In this document: positions 1 to 7,643 of the stretch, piece after piece
How the letters are laid out: every line of letters begins with the position of its first letter
How positions within the stretch are numbered: position 1 is the stretch's first letter
NCBI RefSeq assembly: GCF_007828955.1
Contig: NZ_VIVR01000001.1
Location: 7,688,001 to 7,752,000 of the forward strand
Length of the DNA: 64,000 bases
Direction of reading: 5' to 3'
Source of the DNA: Kitasatospora atroaurantiaca
GTDB taxonomy: Bacteria; Actinomycetota; Actinomycetes; Streptomycetales; Streptomycetaceae
Notes under the pieces: model-generated
What the model was told of the DNA's origin: nothing
Seen by the model: only the letters and a program-made list of their open reading frames with translations
Databases searched by the model: none
Translations under genes and position numbers: made by a program

Positions 1-440
1 TCATCATGGCCTCCGCACTCGGCGTCCTCGTCTCCGCCGCAGGCCGGCACCTGCCCTCGGCCCTCGCCCGCCCCTGCGAACTCCTCGGCGGAGCCGCCGT
101 CCCCACCGCGCTGGTCACCCTCGGCATGTCGCTGCACGGACGCGCGCCCGCCACCGGAACGGACCGGCGGGCCGAGGTCGGCGTGGCGGTGGCCCTGAAG
201 ACCCTCGTACAGCCCCTGGTCGCCCTCGCCGTCGGCGGCCTCGTCCTGCACCTGCCCTCGCACCAACTGCTCGCGGTGGTGCTCTGCTCCGCACTGCCCA
301 CCGCCCAGAACGCATTCGTCTACGCCCGCCAGTACGGCCTGAGCACCACCCTCCCTCGTAACGCGGTGCTGTGCTCGACCCTCGTGTCGATGGCCACCCT
401 CTCCCTCATCTACTGGGCCCTGGGCCCGACGCACCGGTAG
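1..440 (+). CDS. AEC family (auxin efflux carrier-like) transporter, C-terminal part
   Basis: The window opens inside this gene. The reading frame is open from base 3 to a TAG at 438-440, giving about 146 residues. The protein is very hydrophobic, with four or five probable membrane helices separated by short polar turns. Its end, with a conserved small-residue stretch (LCSALPTAQNAFVYA) and a final hydrophobic helix, is typical of the C-terminal half of AEC-family secondary transporters in the inner membrane. The substrate cannot be judged. The start lies upstream of the window. A strong hairpin follows directly after the stop. Confidence 0.8.
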   Translation, partial: IMASALGVLVSAAGRHLPSALARPCELLGGAAVPTALVTLGMSLHGRAPATGTDRRAEVGVAVALKTLVQPLVALAVGGLVLHLPSHQLLAVVLCSALPTAQNAFVYARQYGLSTTLPRNAVLCSTLVSMATLSLIYWALGPTHR

Positions 441-457
441 CCAGGGGGCGGACGCGA

Positions 458-494
458 GAGGCCGCTTCCCCGACGGCGACGGGGAAGCGGCCTC
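458..494. terminator. Bidirectional hairpin terminator
   Basis: A perfect 15-bp stem (458-472 with 480-494) and a 7-nt loop lie between two convergent genes, the AEC transporter and the CHRD protein. No clear T-tract follows, as is usual in high-GC actinobacteria. Confidence 0.8.
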
Positions 495-514
495 TGCGGC
501 ATCTCGGCGGAGGT

Positions 515-1486
515 TCAGTCACCGCTGTAGCGCGGGGTCTTGTGGATCTGCCCGCGTACGGCGCCGCCGGGGAATTCGACGGTGTGGAGGTTGGTGTAGA
601 AGCCGGCGGGGTTGCTGCGGATGTTCTTCAGGAGCTCGCGGTCGACGCCGCCCACGGTGCCGGTGATCGCGAAGATGCCGGCGGGCACGGGCGTGGTGAA
701 CAGGGGCACCTTCACGTCGCCGTTGGTGCCGGCCTTGCCCTGGTGGATGTGGCCGAGGGTCGGCGGGGCGATGCCCACCCATACGAAGCCGTAGGTCAGT
801 TCGGTCTCGCGGACCTTCAGGAAGTTGCTGGCGAAGCCGTCGGGGTCGCCGACCGCGGGCTTGCCGGCGACGGGGACTTCCTGGCCGCCGTCCATGAAGG
901 TGCTGAGGCTTCCGGCACGGACGACGCTCATCAGGTCCACCGGGCGGTTGAGCGCGGTGAGTTGGCCGCGCACGGCCCCGCCGGGGAACTCCGGCGTGTG
1001 CAGGTTGACGTAGAAGCCGGACGGGTCGCCACGCAGGGCGTCCAGCGCGGCCGGGTCGGAAACGTTGACGGCGCCGGCGGCGGCGGTGACGCTCTCGGGG
1101 AGTGCGGTGGTGGTCAGGTTCGCCTTGACATCGCCGTTGACGCCGGGCCTGCCCTGGTGGATGTGGATCAGGCTGGGCGCCTGCATGCCCTTCCAGCCGA
1201 GGGCGAAGGACACGACCGGGCCCTTGACCTTGATGATGGCCACCGCGCTGCCGTCGGGGTCGTTGACGGCCTTGCCGCCCGGCGCCGGTACCTCGTTGCG
1301 GCCGCTGAGCCGGGCCTGGAAGTAGCTGGCCTTGTCGTCGAACCTCGCCGCAACGACGGTGGCCGCCTGCGGGTTCGACGAAGGCGTCGAGGTGTGATCG
1401 TGCGAGGGACTGGCGTGTCCGGTTGCCGCGGCCGCTCCCAGCAGGGCGATCGACAGCGGGACGGTGAGGATCTTCCGCTTCCACAT
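515..1486 (-). CDS. Secreted protein with two CHRD domains
   Basis: The 323-residue product begins with a signal peptide (MWKRKILTVPLSIALLGAAA), then a Ser/Thr/Pro linker. Two CHRD domains follow, at about residues 55-180 and 190-315. Each has the GxNEVP-like start, the HIHxG motif (SLIHIHQG and TLGHIHQG) and the closing FPGGAVRGQ motif. CHRD domains are beta-sandwich modules of unknown biochemical role in secreted bacterial proteins and chordin. The ATG at 1486 was chosen because it begins the signal peptide; an in-frame ATG at 1540 would add 18 residues with no signal character. The gene stands alone and is convergent with the transporter. Confidence 0.85.
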   Translation of the reverse strand: MWKRKILTVPLSIALLGAAAATGHASPSHDHTSTPSSNPQAATVVAARFDDKASYFQARLSGRNEVPAPGGKAVNDPDGSAVAIIKVKGPVVSFALGWKGMQAPSLIHIHQGRPGVNGDVKANLTTTALPESVTAAAGAVNVSDPAALDALRGDPSGFYVNLHTPEFPGGAVRGQLTALNRPVDLMSVVRAGSLSTFMDGGQEVPVAGKPAVGDPDGFASNFLKVRETELTYGFVWVGIAPPTLGHIHQGKAGTNGDVKVPLFTTPVPAGIFAITGTVGGVDRELLKNIRSNPAGFYTNLHTVEFPGGAVRGQIHKTPRYSGD

Positions 1487-1678
1487 GGCTGCATCAGGCC
1501 TTTCCGCATCGGGGTCTCGCAGTCCAGTACGGAGCGTCACAGCGTTCGACTCACCGTCGCAGCGGCCGAGTTGGCGTGGCCTGTGTCACATGCCGTGTCC
1601 GTGGCGGGGATTGAACACCGGGCCGGGCCGGTGCGTACGAGTGGGGGATAACTCGGTTCCCGATGAGTGGAGTTGACG

Positions 1679-2215
1679 ATGTCTCTGCGCACCAAGCGAG
1701 TCCTACGCGCCACGGCCGCCGCCGCGGTGCTGACCGTTGCCCTGGCCGCCTGCGGCAGCACGGACTCCAAGGACGCCAAGCCCGCGGCCGAGGCGGCGGC
1801 GTCCGCCGCGGCGGGCACGGGGCTGAAGGTCGCCGATGTGGGTCTGGGCCAGATGCTGACGGACTCGGCGGGCCGCACGCTCTACGCCTTCACCGAGGAC
1901 AAGGACGCCACCAGTACCTGCGGCGACAACTGCATCGCCACCTGGCCGGCCCTGACGACGCCGGCGAAGGCGAAGATGAGCGGCGGCCCGGGCGTCCAGG
2001 CAACCCTGCTGGGCACCGCCGAGCGGACGGACGGCGCCTCCCAGGTCTCGTACGACAAGTGGCCGCTCTACTACTACGCCGAGGACACCGCGCCCGGTGC
2101 GGTGAACGGCCAAGGCGTGGACGGGGTCTGGTTCGCCGTCTCCCCGACGGGCAAGCTGATCCGTACCGGCGCTGCGGAGAAGACCGAGGGCTGGGGGAGC
2201 GTGGAGGCCGGATAG
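1679..2215 (+). CDS. Lipoprotein with secreted YX4D repeats (COG4315 type)
   Basis: The 178-residue lipoprotein precursor has basic residues, a hydrophobic stretch and a lipobox (VALAAC, Cys near residue 24), so it should be anchored on the outer face of the membrane. The mature part has two copies of the secreted repeat with a Y-x4-D type motif (LYAFTEDKD and YYYAEDTAPG), plus a CGDNC pair and a CATWPAL-like core. Proteins of this family are common in Streptomyces, often near redox or electron-transfer genes; their function is not established. GGAG lies 6-7 nt before the ATG at 1679. Confidence 0.85.
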   Translation: MSLRTKRVLRATAAAAVLTVALAACGSTDSKDAKPAAEAAASAAAGTGLKVADVGLGQMLTDSAGRTLYAFTEDKDATSTCGDNCIATWPALTTPAKAKMSGGPGVQATLLGTAERTDGASQVSYDKWPLYYYAEDTAPGAVNGQGVDGVWFAVSPTGKLIRTGAAEKTEGWGSVEAG

Positions 2216-2257
2216 GGCGAGCGCGGCTTCGGCTCCGATGGCCTCGCGCCCGCGTGC

Positions 2258-2632
2258 TCAGCGGTTGCGCAGGCGCTCCACGTCGCGTCGCTCGCGCTTG
2301 GTCGGGCGTCCCGCGCCGCGGTCGCGTTGGCCGACCGAGGCGGCGTCCTCGTGAGCCGGTGGCGGCGGGCTGTTGTCGACGTAGCACTCGGCAGCCGCTG
2401 CCGCCCCGACCCGCTTGCGCACGAGGCCGGAGACGACGACCACCCACTCGCGGCCGCCCTGGTACACCCGGACCTCGTCGCCGAGCCGTACCGCGTGAGC
2501 CGGCTTGACGCGCTCGCCGTTGACACGGACGTGGCCGGCCCGGCACGCGGCCGCGGCGAGCGCGCGGGTCTTCGTGAGCCGGACCGACCAGGTCCAGCTG
2601 TCGACCCGTACCGTTCCCTCGTCTGAAGCCAT
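2258..2632 (-). CDS. RNA-binding S4 domain protein (HslR/Hsp15-like)
   Basis: The 124-residue protein has an S4 domain at residues 8-70 (VRLTKTRALAAAACRAGHV, then VNGERVKPAHAVRLGDEVRV) and a basic tail rich in Arg (RPTKRERRDVERLRNR). The family binds structured RNA; E. coli Hsp15 recycles stalled 50S subunits that carry nascent peptide. Length and domain order match the actinobacterial members. It is convergent with the lipoprotein gene. Confidence 0.9.
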   Translation of the reverse strand: MASDEGTVRVDSWTWSVRLTKTRALAAAACRAGHVRVNGERVKPAHAVRLGDEVRVYQGGREWVVVVSGLVRKRVGAAAAAECYVDNSPPPPAHEDAASVGQRDRGAGRPTKRERRDVERLRNR

Positions 2633-2698
2633 GCCACGACCTTAATCCCAGGCCATGACCCCGATCTCGGGCTGCGGCCGTCACCCGTGCTGCAGCCG

Positions 2699-3451
2699 TC
2701 ACCCGTAGAGGAGCGATCCCGGCGTGGTGAGCTTCTGGCCCGTCTCCAGCCAGGTCTTCAGACCGGAGAGGATCATCGGCCAGCCGCCGTAGAGCTCGTC
2801 GTTCGCACCCTCGCGCAGCTGGTCGTGGGTGACGGTCAGGCGGCAGGAGTCGCCGACGGGCTCGATCTCCCAGGTGACCCGGGACGTTCCCTCGCTCTTC
2901 ACCTCGTCACTCCAGAGCGCGACCATGCTCTGGACGAGCCGGCGCGGCGGGTCGACCTCGAGGTTCTCGCCCTCACCGAGCGGCCCGGGGGCACCCGGGG
3001 AGCTCATCTCGTAGCGCGAGCCGGGCGTCCAGTCCGAGGTCACCCGGGCTCCGAAGTTGTACTTGCTCCTGATCTCAGGATCGGTGATCGCCTCCCAGAG
3101 GCGCTCGGGAGTGGTGCGGATGTAGATCTCGAAGACCTTCTGCATGGGACTCTCCAGTCGGCTCTTGAGGCCGCTGAGCGCAGCAGCCCAGGGTTCCGCG
3201 TACTTGCTCACCCACCGGTCGTGGACGAGCCGGATGGGGACGGGGTTCAGGAAGTGGAGCTTCTCCCGGCCTCGCCGCCTGGTCACGACCAGGCCCGCCT
3301 CCTCGAGCTGCTTGAGGTGCTTCATCACGGCGAAGCGCGTGATGTCGAACCGCGCCTCGAGCGCGCTCAGCGTCTGCCCGTCCTCGCGGAACAGCTCGTC
3401 CAGCAGGCTGCGCCGCGTCGGGTCGGCAAGGGCTTTGAATACCGCGTCCAC
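2699..3451 (-). CDS. ArsR-family regulator fused to an SRPBCC (AHSA1) domain
   Basis: The 250-residue protein has an N-terminal ArsR winged helix (residues 1-95; ALADPTRRSLLDEL, then FAVMKHLKQLEEAGLV) joined to a C-terminal SRPBCC/AHSA1 hydrophobic-pocket domain (105-245; VFEIYIRTTPERLWEAITDP). In actinobacteria these two modules are often adjacent genes; here they are one polypeptide, suggesting the pocket senses a small hydrophobic ligand and controls DNA binding. A GTG start at 3451 fits the start of the ArsR fold; an upstream ATG at 3571 would add 40 unlikely residues. A perfect inverted repeat lies 14 bp upstream of that start, consistent with autoregulation. Confidence 0.85.
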   Translation of the reverse strand: MDAVFKALADPTRRSLLDELFREDGQTLSALEARFDITRFAVMKHLKQLEEAGLVVTRRRGREKLHFLNPVPIRLVHDRWVSKYAEPWAAALSGLKSRLESPMQKVFEIYIRTTPERLWEAITDPEIRSKYNFGARVTSDWTPGSRYEMSSPGAPGPLGEGENLEVDPPRRLVQSMVALWSDEVKSEGTSRVTWEIEPVGDSCRLTVTHDQLREGANDELYGGWPMILSGLKTWLETGQKLTTPGSLLYG

Positions 3452-3464
3452 ACTCCGACAATAG

Positions 3465-3480
3465 GTGACCTTTTGGTCAC
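3465..3480. promoter_or_regulatory. Candidate operator of the ArsR-SRPBCC protein
   Basis: GTGACC-TTTT-GGTCAC is a perfect 6-bp inverted repeat with a 4-bp centre, placed 14 bp before the GTG of the ArsR-SRPBCC gene. Position and size fit a winged-helix dimer site. Assignment to this regulator is inferred from proximity. The rest of the interval to 3756 shows nothing else convincing. Confidence 0.6.
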
Positions 3481-3756
3481 ATGTCAACGAGCACTCCGGC
3501 CTCATCGGCCGACGGGCGGACGGAAGACGGGCACGTTGTAGGGGAGTGAGGTGCCCATCCCCGGCGTTCACGCCGCGGAGGAAGTCAGCTCCTCACTATC
3601 GCCGGACGGTCTGGCGACCCGCTGTCATGACACGCCTCCTGCAGGGTGCACCCGGGCGGTGGTCGGTGGGAGCGCGGGGTGTGATCCGTCCCCTTCCGTC
3701 CTGTTCTCCATGGTGTCGACATGGGAAAGTGTTGACCTTTTCGCGGGAGAACAGTG

Positions 3757-4464
3757 GTGCGGGCGAACTATATGGTCAGCCGCATGCGCCCTCCGACGCC
3801 CGGGACCCCGGTGCTCCCGGTTCTGCCGTACCGAAAGCCCACTCCCGGCCGGGATTACTGGGTGCTGGACAACGTGTTGCCCGACGCGGACGCTGTACGG
3901 GCGCGCTGCCTCGCCAGGAACGACTGGACCGAGGGCTATCCGCACAAGCCCGAGAGCTGGCCGGGCCTGCGCACGATGCCCGGACTCGAGGCCGCCGAGC
4001 TCGCCATCATCGAGAAGCTGGTCATGAAGGCGACCGGTGCGCGGAAGATCTGGCCGGAGACCGCTCCCGGCGGCGCCACCCTCAACCACAACTGCGTCCA
4101 GGTCGTGGGCGAGGGCGAGTGTGAGCCCCGCCCGCACACCGACTCGCGGGCCCTGTGCCGCTACGCCGCCGTGCTGTACCTGAACCCGAACGTACCCAAG
4201 GACTGCGGGACCAGCTTCTACCGGCAGAGCCTCCCCGGCGGCATGCTCGGCGGGAACCTGGTGACGGCGCCTCACAACAACCTCGTCGACGCCCTGGGTA
4301 CACGATTCGTCCCGCCGAACTCCTTCACCGAGGACGTCCGCGTGCCGCACCGGTACAACCGGCTGCTCCTGTACAACGCCAACATGATCCACACCGCCAC
4401 CGGCTACTGCGGCAGCACCCTGGAGGACAAGCGCATGACGGCGGTCTTCTTCTGGATGGCGTGA
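3757..4464 (+). CDS. DUF6445-like protein, probable Fe(II)/2-oxoglutarate-type oxygenase fold
   Basis: About 235 residues. A central HxD (RPHTDSRALCRYAAVLYLNP) and a distal His followed by a basic residue near the C-terminus (NMIHTATGYCG, then DKRMTAVFFW) match the metal-binding 2-His-1-carboxylate triad and 2OG-binding Arg/Lys of double-stranded beta-helix oxygenases. The overall pattern resembles proteins annotated as DUF6445. The substrate is unknown. GGGAG lies 7 nt before the GTG at 3757. A TATGGT box at 3771-3776 could instead drive a leaderless transcript from the ATG at 3784. The tRNA-Ser-like gene and its repeat promoter begin 25 bp after the stop, on the same strand. Confidence 0.65.
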   Translation: MRANYMVSRMRPPTPGTPVLPVLPYRKPTPGRDYWVLDNVLPDADAVRARCLARNDWTEGYPHKPESWPGLRTMPGLEAAELAIIEKLVMKATGARKIWPETAPGGATLNHNCVQVVGEGECEPRPHTDSRALCRYAAVLYLNPNVPKDCGTSFYRQSLPGGMLGGNLVTAPHNNLVDALGTRFVPPNSFTEDVRVPHRYNRLLLYNANMIHTATGYCGSTLEDKRMTAVFFWMA

Positions 4465-4488
4465 CTCCCAGGCCGGCACCCCGCATCG

Positions 4489-4531
4489 GTCAGCGGGATG
4501 TCAGCGCCCGGTCAGACGGTCGGTGCATAGT
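4489..4531 (+). promoter_or_regulatory. SARP-type promoter of tRNA-like copy 1: three 11-bp-spaced GTCAG repeats and -10 box
   Basis: GTCAG begins at 4489, 4500 and 4511, exactly one repeat per 11 bp. The last heptamer (4511-4517) is followed by 8 bp and then CATAGT at 4526-4531. The same array with identical spacing precedes the other two tRNA-like copies. Direct heptameric repeats at 11-bp spacing, 8 bp from the -10, are the known architecture of SARP-activated promoters. Transcription would start near 4538, leaving a leader of about 75 nt before the tRNA-like body. Confidence 0.65.
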
Positions 4532-4613
4532 CGTGGGTGTGCAGGGGGCCCGCGAGATACCGGGCCCGCCGCACGGGAGTTGGCTCGCGCGGTGTGGCGG
4601 GCCGGCTCTGCTG

Positions 4614-4702
<89 letters not shown>

Positions 4703-4850
4703 CCGTCGCCGCCATTGATCCGGCCTGGAGATCCCCTTCGCAGGCACTCTGGCGCGGACAGTCACGGCACGGATCTCAAGGAGAACCTTGTCGGCGAGGA
4801 AGGCCGCCGACTCCCTGTCGTCGATCTCCCCTGCACCAGGGTCGGTGGTG

Positions 4851-5664
4851 TCAAGTCGCGCCGTGGGCCGGCTTTCGGCCCTGTACGGCCCAGGCCCGGG
4901 CGGTGAGCGCGATGGAGCCGTCCGGTCGGGTCGGCACGGCCACCCGTAGCGCGTCACGCAACCGGTCCCGCATGGGCGGGTCGAGGCCGGCGACGTAGCC
5001 GGGGGCGGGACCCTGTCCGGCCAGGAACGGCTCCCACAGCTGGGCGAAGCCGGCGAAGACGGTGGGCACCTCGATCGGGGCGACCGCCACGTCGGCCAGC
5101 CCCGCCTGCGTCCACAGCGCTCGTAGTGCATCGGGGTGGCACATCGCGAACCGGCGGCGTTCGTCCAGCGGGGCGGCCGACCGGTCCACCGCCACCGCCG
5201 CCTCCCAGAAGTAGCGCAGGAACTCCATCCCCTCCGCGTAGTCCCACACGTACACAGCCACCAGTCCGCCCGGCCGCACCACCCGGGCCGCCTCGGCCAC
5301 GGCCGCGCCCTGCGCGGGAAGAAAGTTGAGCACCAGTCCGCCGACGGCCACGTCGAACCCCGCATCGCGTACCGGAAGCGACAGTGCGTCGGCCACCACG
5401 AAGCACGCCGACGCAAGGACCGGCGGACCGGGCCGACGCCACGAACCCGGCGGAACGGTCCAGTCCCACCACCATCCGGGGCGCACACCTGGCCACCACC
5501 GCCGCGGTCAACGCCCCCGTACCGCAGCCCACATCCAGCCACCGCAGACCGTCCCCGCCACCGAGCCAGGCCACGAACCGGTCCGCGACCAGACGGCTCC
5601 ACCGGCCCATGTATCGCTCATAGGCGTCCCCGGTCGCCCATACGTCGACGCGCTTCTCCTCCAT
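4851..5664 (-). pseudogene. Class I SAM-dependent methyltransferase, frameshifted
   Basis: The N-terminal part starts at the ATG at 5664 and contains motif I (LDVGCGTGALT). The C-terminal part (VVADALSLPVRDAGFDVAVGGLVLNFLP, then VRPGGLVAVYVWDYAEGMEFL) lies in another frame, with the switch near 5420. Joined, they give a typical class I methyltransferase of about 270 residues. A single-base indel explains the break, so it could be real inactivation or a sequence error. It is convergent with the tRNA-like gene; about 150 bp between them hold nothing recognisable. Confidence 0.7.
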
Positions 5665-5806
5665 GTCACCATCGACGTCCACCGCCGAAGGCACCCGACC
5701 GTGCCCACCGCCCTCGGACAGCGACCGGCCCCGCCGCCCGAGAGGCTGACGGGGCCTGAGCTGCCGGCCGACCGGCCATCGGCGGTCCCCAGAGTGAACG
5801 GCTCGG

Positions 5807-5887
5807 TCAGAGGACGCCCTCCACGAGAGATCTGAGGAGGTCGAGTACGACCTGGACGAGGCCGCCGAGACCGTTGTTCAGCACCAT
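5807..5887 (-). CDS. Possible 26-residue amphipathic peptide
   Basis: A short reading frame begins at the ATG at 5887 and ends with TGA at 5807-5809. The product starts MVLNNGLGGLVQVVLDLL and ends RSLVEGVL. The spacing of Leu/Val against Asn, Gln, Asp, Arg and Glu suggests an amphipathic membrane-surface helix. The upstream GAGAAG is a weak ribosome-binding site. No homologue is recognised and chance cannot be excluded. The rest of 5665-6151 shows no other gene. Confidence 0.3.
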   Translation of the reverse strand: MVLNNGLGGLVQVVLDLLRSLVEGVL

Positions 5888-6151
5888 GGGACTTCTCGAT
5901 TCTGCAGGGAACGGGGATCGAGTGGTCCCACCGCAGGTCGTCGGGCAAACGGGAGGGTCGCCCGACCAGGTGACCTGGCCGGCCGCCGACGCTGCCACGG
6001 GGGGTGGGGGCCGGCGGACGCGCCCAAGATCACATTTCGTACAGCGTGGCTGGTCGCGCTGCTCGGCAGCTGGCGACGCTGCCGAGCGGCCCTCGTGTTG
6101 GCCGCGTTCGGTCCGCTGCTGCGCCGCTCTGTGCTCGGCGGCACGGCCCGC

Positions 6152-6727
6152 TCACGCGGCCACGGGCGCGGGCGCGCGTAGCGGCGCGAGCGCGGTGCTC
6201 CAGGCGATGACCTGGTCGAGCAACGTGTTCAGTGCGGGAACGTTGTAGGCGCCGGGCTTGAAGACGCTGTAGTTCTCGAATTCGGTGATCATCGACAGTG
6301 CGACCTGCTGGCGCACGTCGGGCATCTGGAGCTCGCCGGCGACCAGGCGCAGCTGTTCGACGGCCCGGACGCCGCCGACTCCGCCGTAGGACACGAAGCC
6401 GACCGCCTTGTTGTTCCACTCGGCGTAGAGGAAGTCGAGGGCGTTCTTCAGTACGCCGGGGATGCCGTGGTTGTACTCGGGTGTCACGATGACGAACCCG
6501 TCGAGCGACGCGATCTTGTCCGCCCATTGCCTGGTGTGCTCGTTCTGGTACCGGCCGAGCGACGGCGGCAGCGGCTCGTCGAGGTGCGGCAGCGGGTGGT
6601 CGCGGAGGTCGATGAGCTCGAACTCGGCGTCGACGCGGCGCGAGGCGGTGTCGAGCACCCACTTCGCCACCTGTGCGCCGTTGCGGTTGGGGCGGGTACT
6701 GCCGAGGATGATGCCGATCTTGAGCAT
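6152..6727 (-). CDS. NADPH-dependent FMN reductase family protein
   Basis: The 191-residue flavodoxin-fold protein carries the FMN phosphate-binding loop at its N-terminus (IGIILGSTRPNRNG) and the conserved VTPEYNHGIPGVLKNALDFL motif around residues 75-95, which contacts the isoalloxazine ring. The family reduces FMN, quinones or azo and chromate substrates with NADPH. It is divergent from a MarR-type regulator across 118 bp containing two inverted repeats, so it is probably the regulator's target and a stress-inducible reductase. Confidence 0.9.
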   Translation of the reverse strand: MLKIGIILGSTRPNRNGAQVAKWVLDTASRRVDAEFELIDLRDHPLPHLDEPLPPSLGRYQNEHTRQWADKIASLDGFVIVTPEYNHGIPGVLKNALDFLYAEWNNKAVGFVSYGGVGGVRAVEQLRLVAGELQMPDVRQQVALSMITEFENYSVFKPGAYNVPALNTLLDQVIAWSTALAPLRAPAPVAA

Positions 6728-6766
6728 GGCGTGTCTTGCCTTCTTCCGCGCGGCGCTTCACACATA

Positions 6767-6811
6767 CGCAAAGTGCGTTGCCAGATAGATCGTCTGCTGT
6801 GCAGATGATCT
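6767..6811. promoter_or_regulatory. Two inverted repeats between FMN reductase and MarR gene
   Basis: AGATCGTCTGC at 6787-6797 is matched, with one mismatch, by GCAGATGATCT at 6801-6811 across a 3-bp centre. A second perfect small repeat, ACGCA-AAG-TGCGT, sits at 6767-6779 nearer the reductase. The large repeat lies where the -35 region of the MarR gene would fall. Both are good candidates for MarR dimer operators. Confidence 0.55.
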
Positions 6812-6845
6812 ACTCAACAAAGAGTCGGCGAGTATCATTCCAGTC

Positions 6846-7394
6846 ATGAGCAGCGAGACGCCGACCCTGCCGGTAGCCGACTGCGTCGACCTCGCGGGAG
6901 ACTTCGGCTTCTCACTCATCGTGTTGGCGCACGCTTACCGGACCGTCGTCGCGTCGGTTCTCGACGGCGTTCCGCAGGGCGCCCGCGGCTATCAGGCACT
7001 CGCAGCCGTGGTTCAGGGCGACCAGCCGAATCAGCTCGCCCTGGCCACGTACCTGCGGATCGACCGCACCGTGATGACCTACCTGATCGACGATCTCGTT
7101 ACGGCGGGCTTGGTCGAGCGTCGGCTCAACCCCGCTGATCGACGCCAGCGCAAGATCGTCGCGACCGTCCGGGGCGTCAAGGCACTCCAGGATCTGCAGC
7201 GGCAGGTGCGAGAGGCCGAGGACAGGCTCCTCGAGGCGGTCGATGAGAATGAGCGCCGAGCATTCCGGGACCTGCTCGGGCGGATCGCCCGCAGCGTGCG
7301 GGACATCGAACTGACCGCCGAGCCCTGCGCCGATGCCGCCGACTCCTGCGAGGTTGCCACCATTGCTGCCGACGCCGCGCCGGGTCGCAGCTGA
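6846..7394 (+). CDS. MarR-family transcriptional regulator
   Basis: The 182-residue protein has a winged helix-turn-helix in the middle (NQLALATYLRIDRTVMTYLIDDLVTAGLVERRLNPADRRQRKI), with the DRR wing signature typical of MarR proteins. Flanking helices form the dimerisation region. The tail after residue 160 is Ala-rich and divergent. TATCAT at 6833-6838 lies 7 nt before the ATG, suggesting a leaderless transcript. Divergent placement suggests it represses the FMN reductase and itself. Confidence 0.9.
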   Translation: MSSETPTLPVADCVDLAGDFGFSLIVLAHAYRTVVASVLDGVPQGARGYQALAAVVQGDQPNQLALATYLRIDRTVMTYLIDDLVTAGLVERRLNPADRRQRKIVATVRGVKALQDLQRQVREAEDRLLEAVDENERRAFRDLLGRIARSVRDIELTAEPCADAADSCEVATIAADAAPGRS

Positions 7395-7643
7395 ACCTGA
7401 TTGGTCGACGCTGCCATGGCTGCTTATCGGGCAGCCGAACCGTCGCAGGTGGTCACCTCCGCCGGGCACCTCAGCGGGCGGGTCTGTTGAGTCGCCACGC
7501 CGCCGGCGCGCCTGTCGTCGCCGCAACGCTTCCCCGCCGGCAACGCGTGGTGCAGCTGGTCTCGACCCGCCTACTCACTCTGAGGCGGCCGCTCTGGCCA
7601 CGGGGCTGCACCAGGTGCCGCGGGAAAGTCCGAGCGCGACCCG

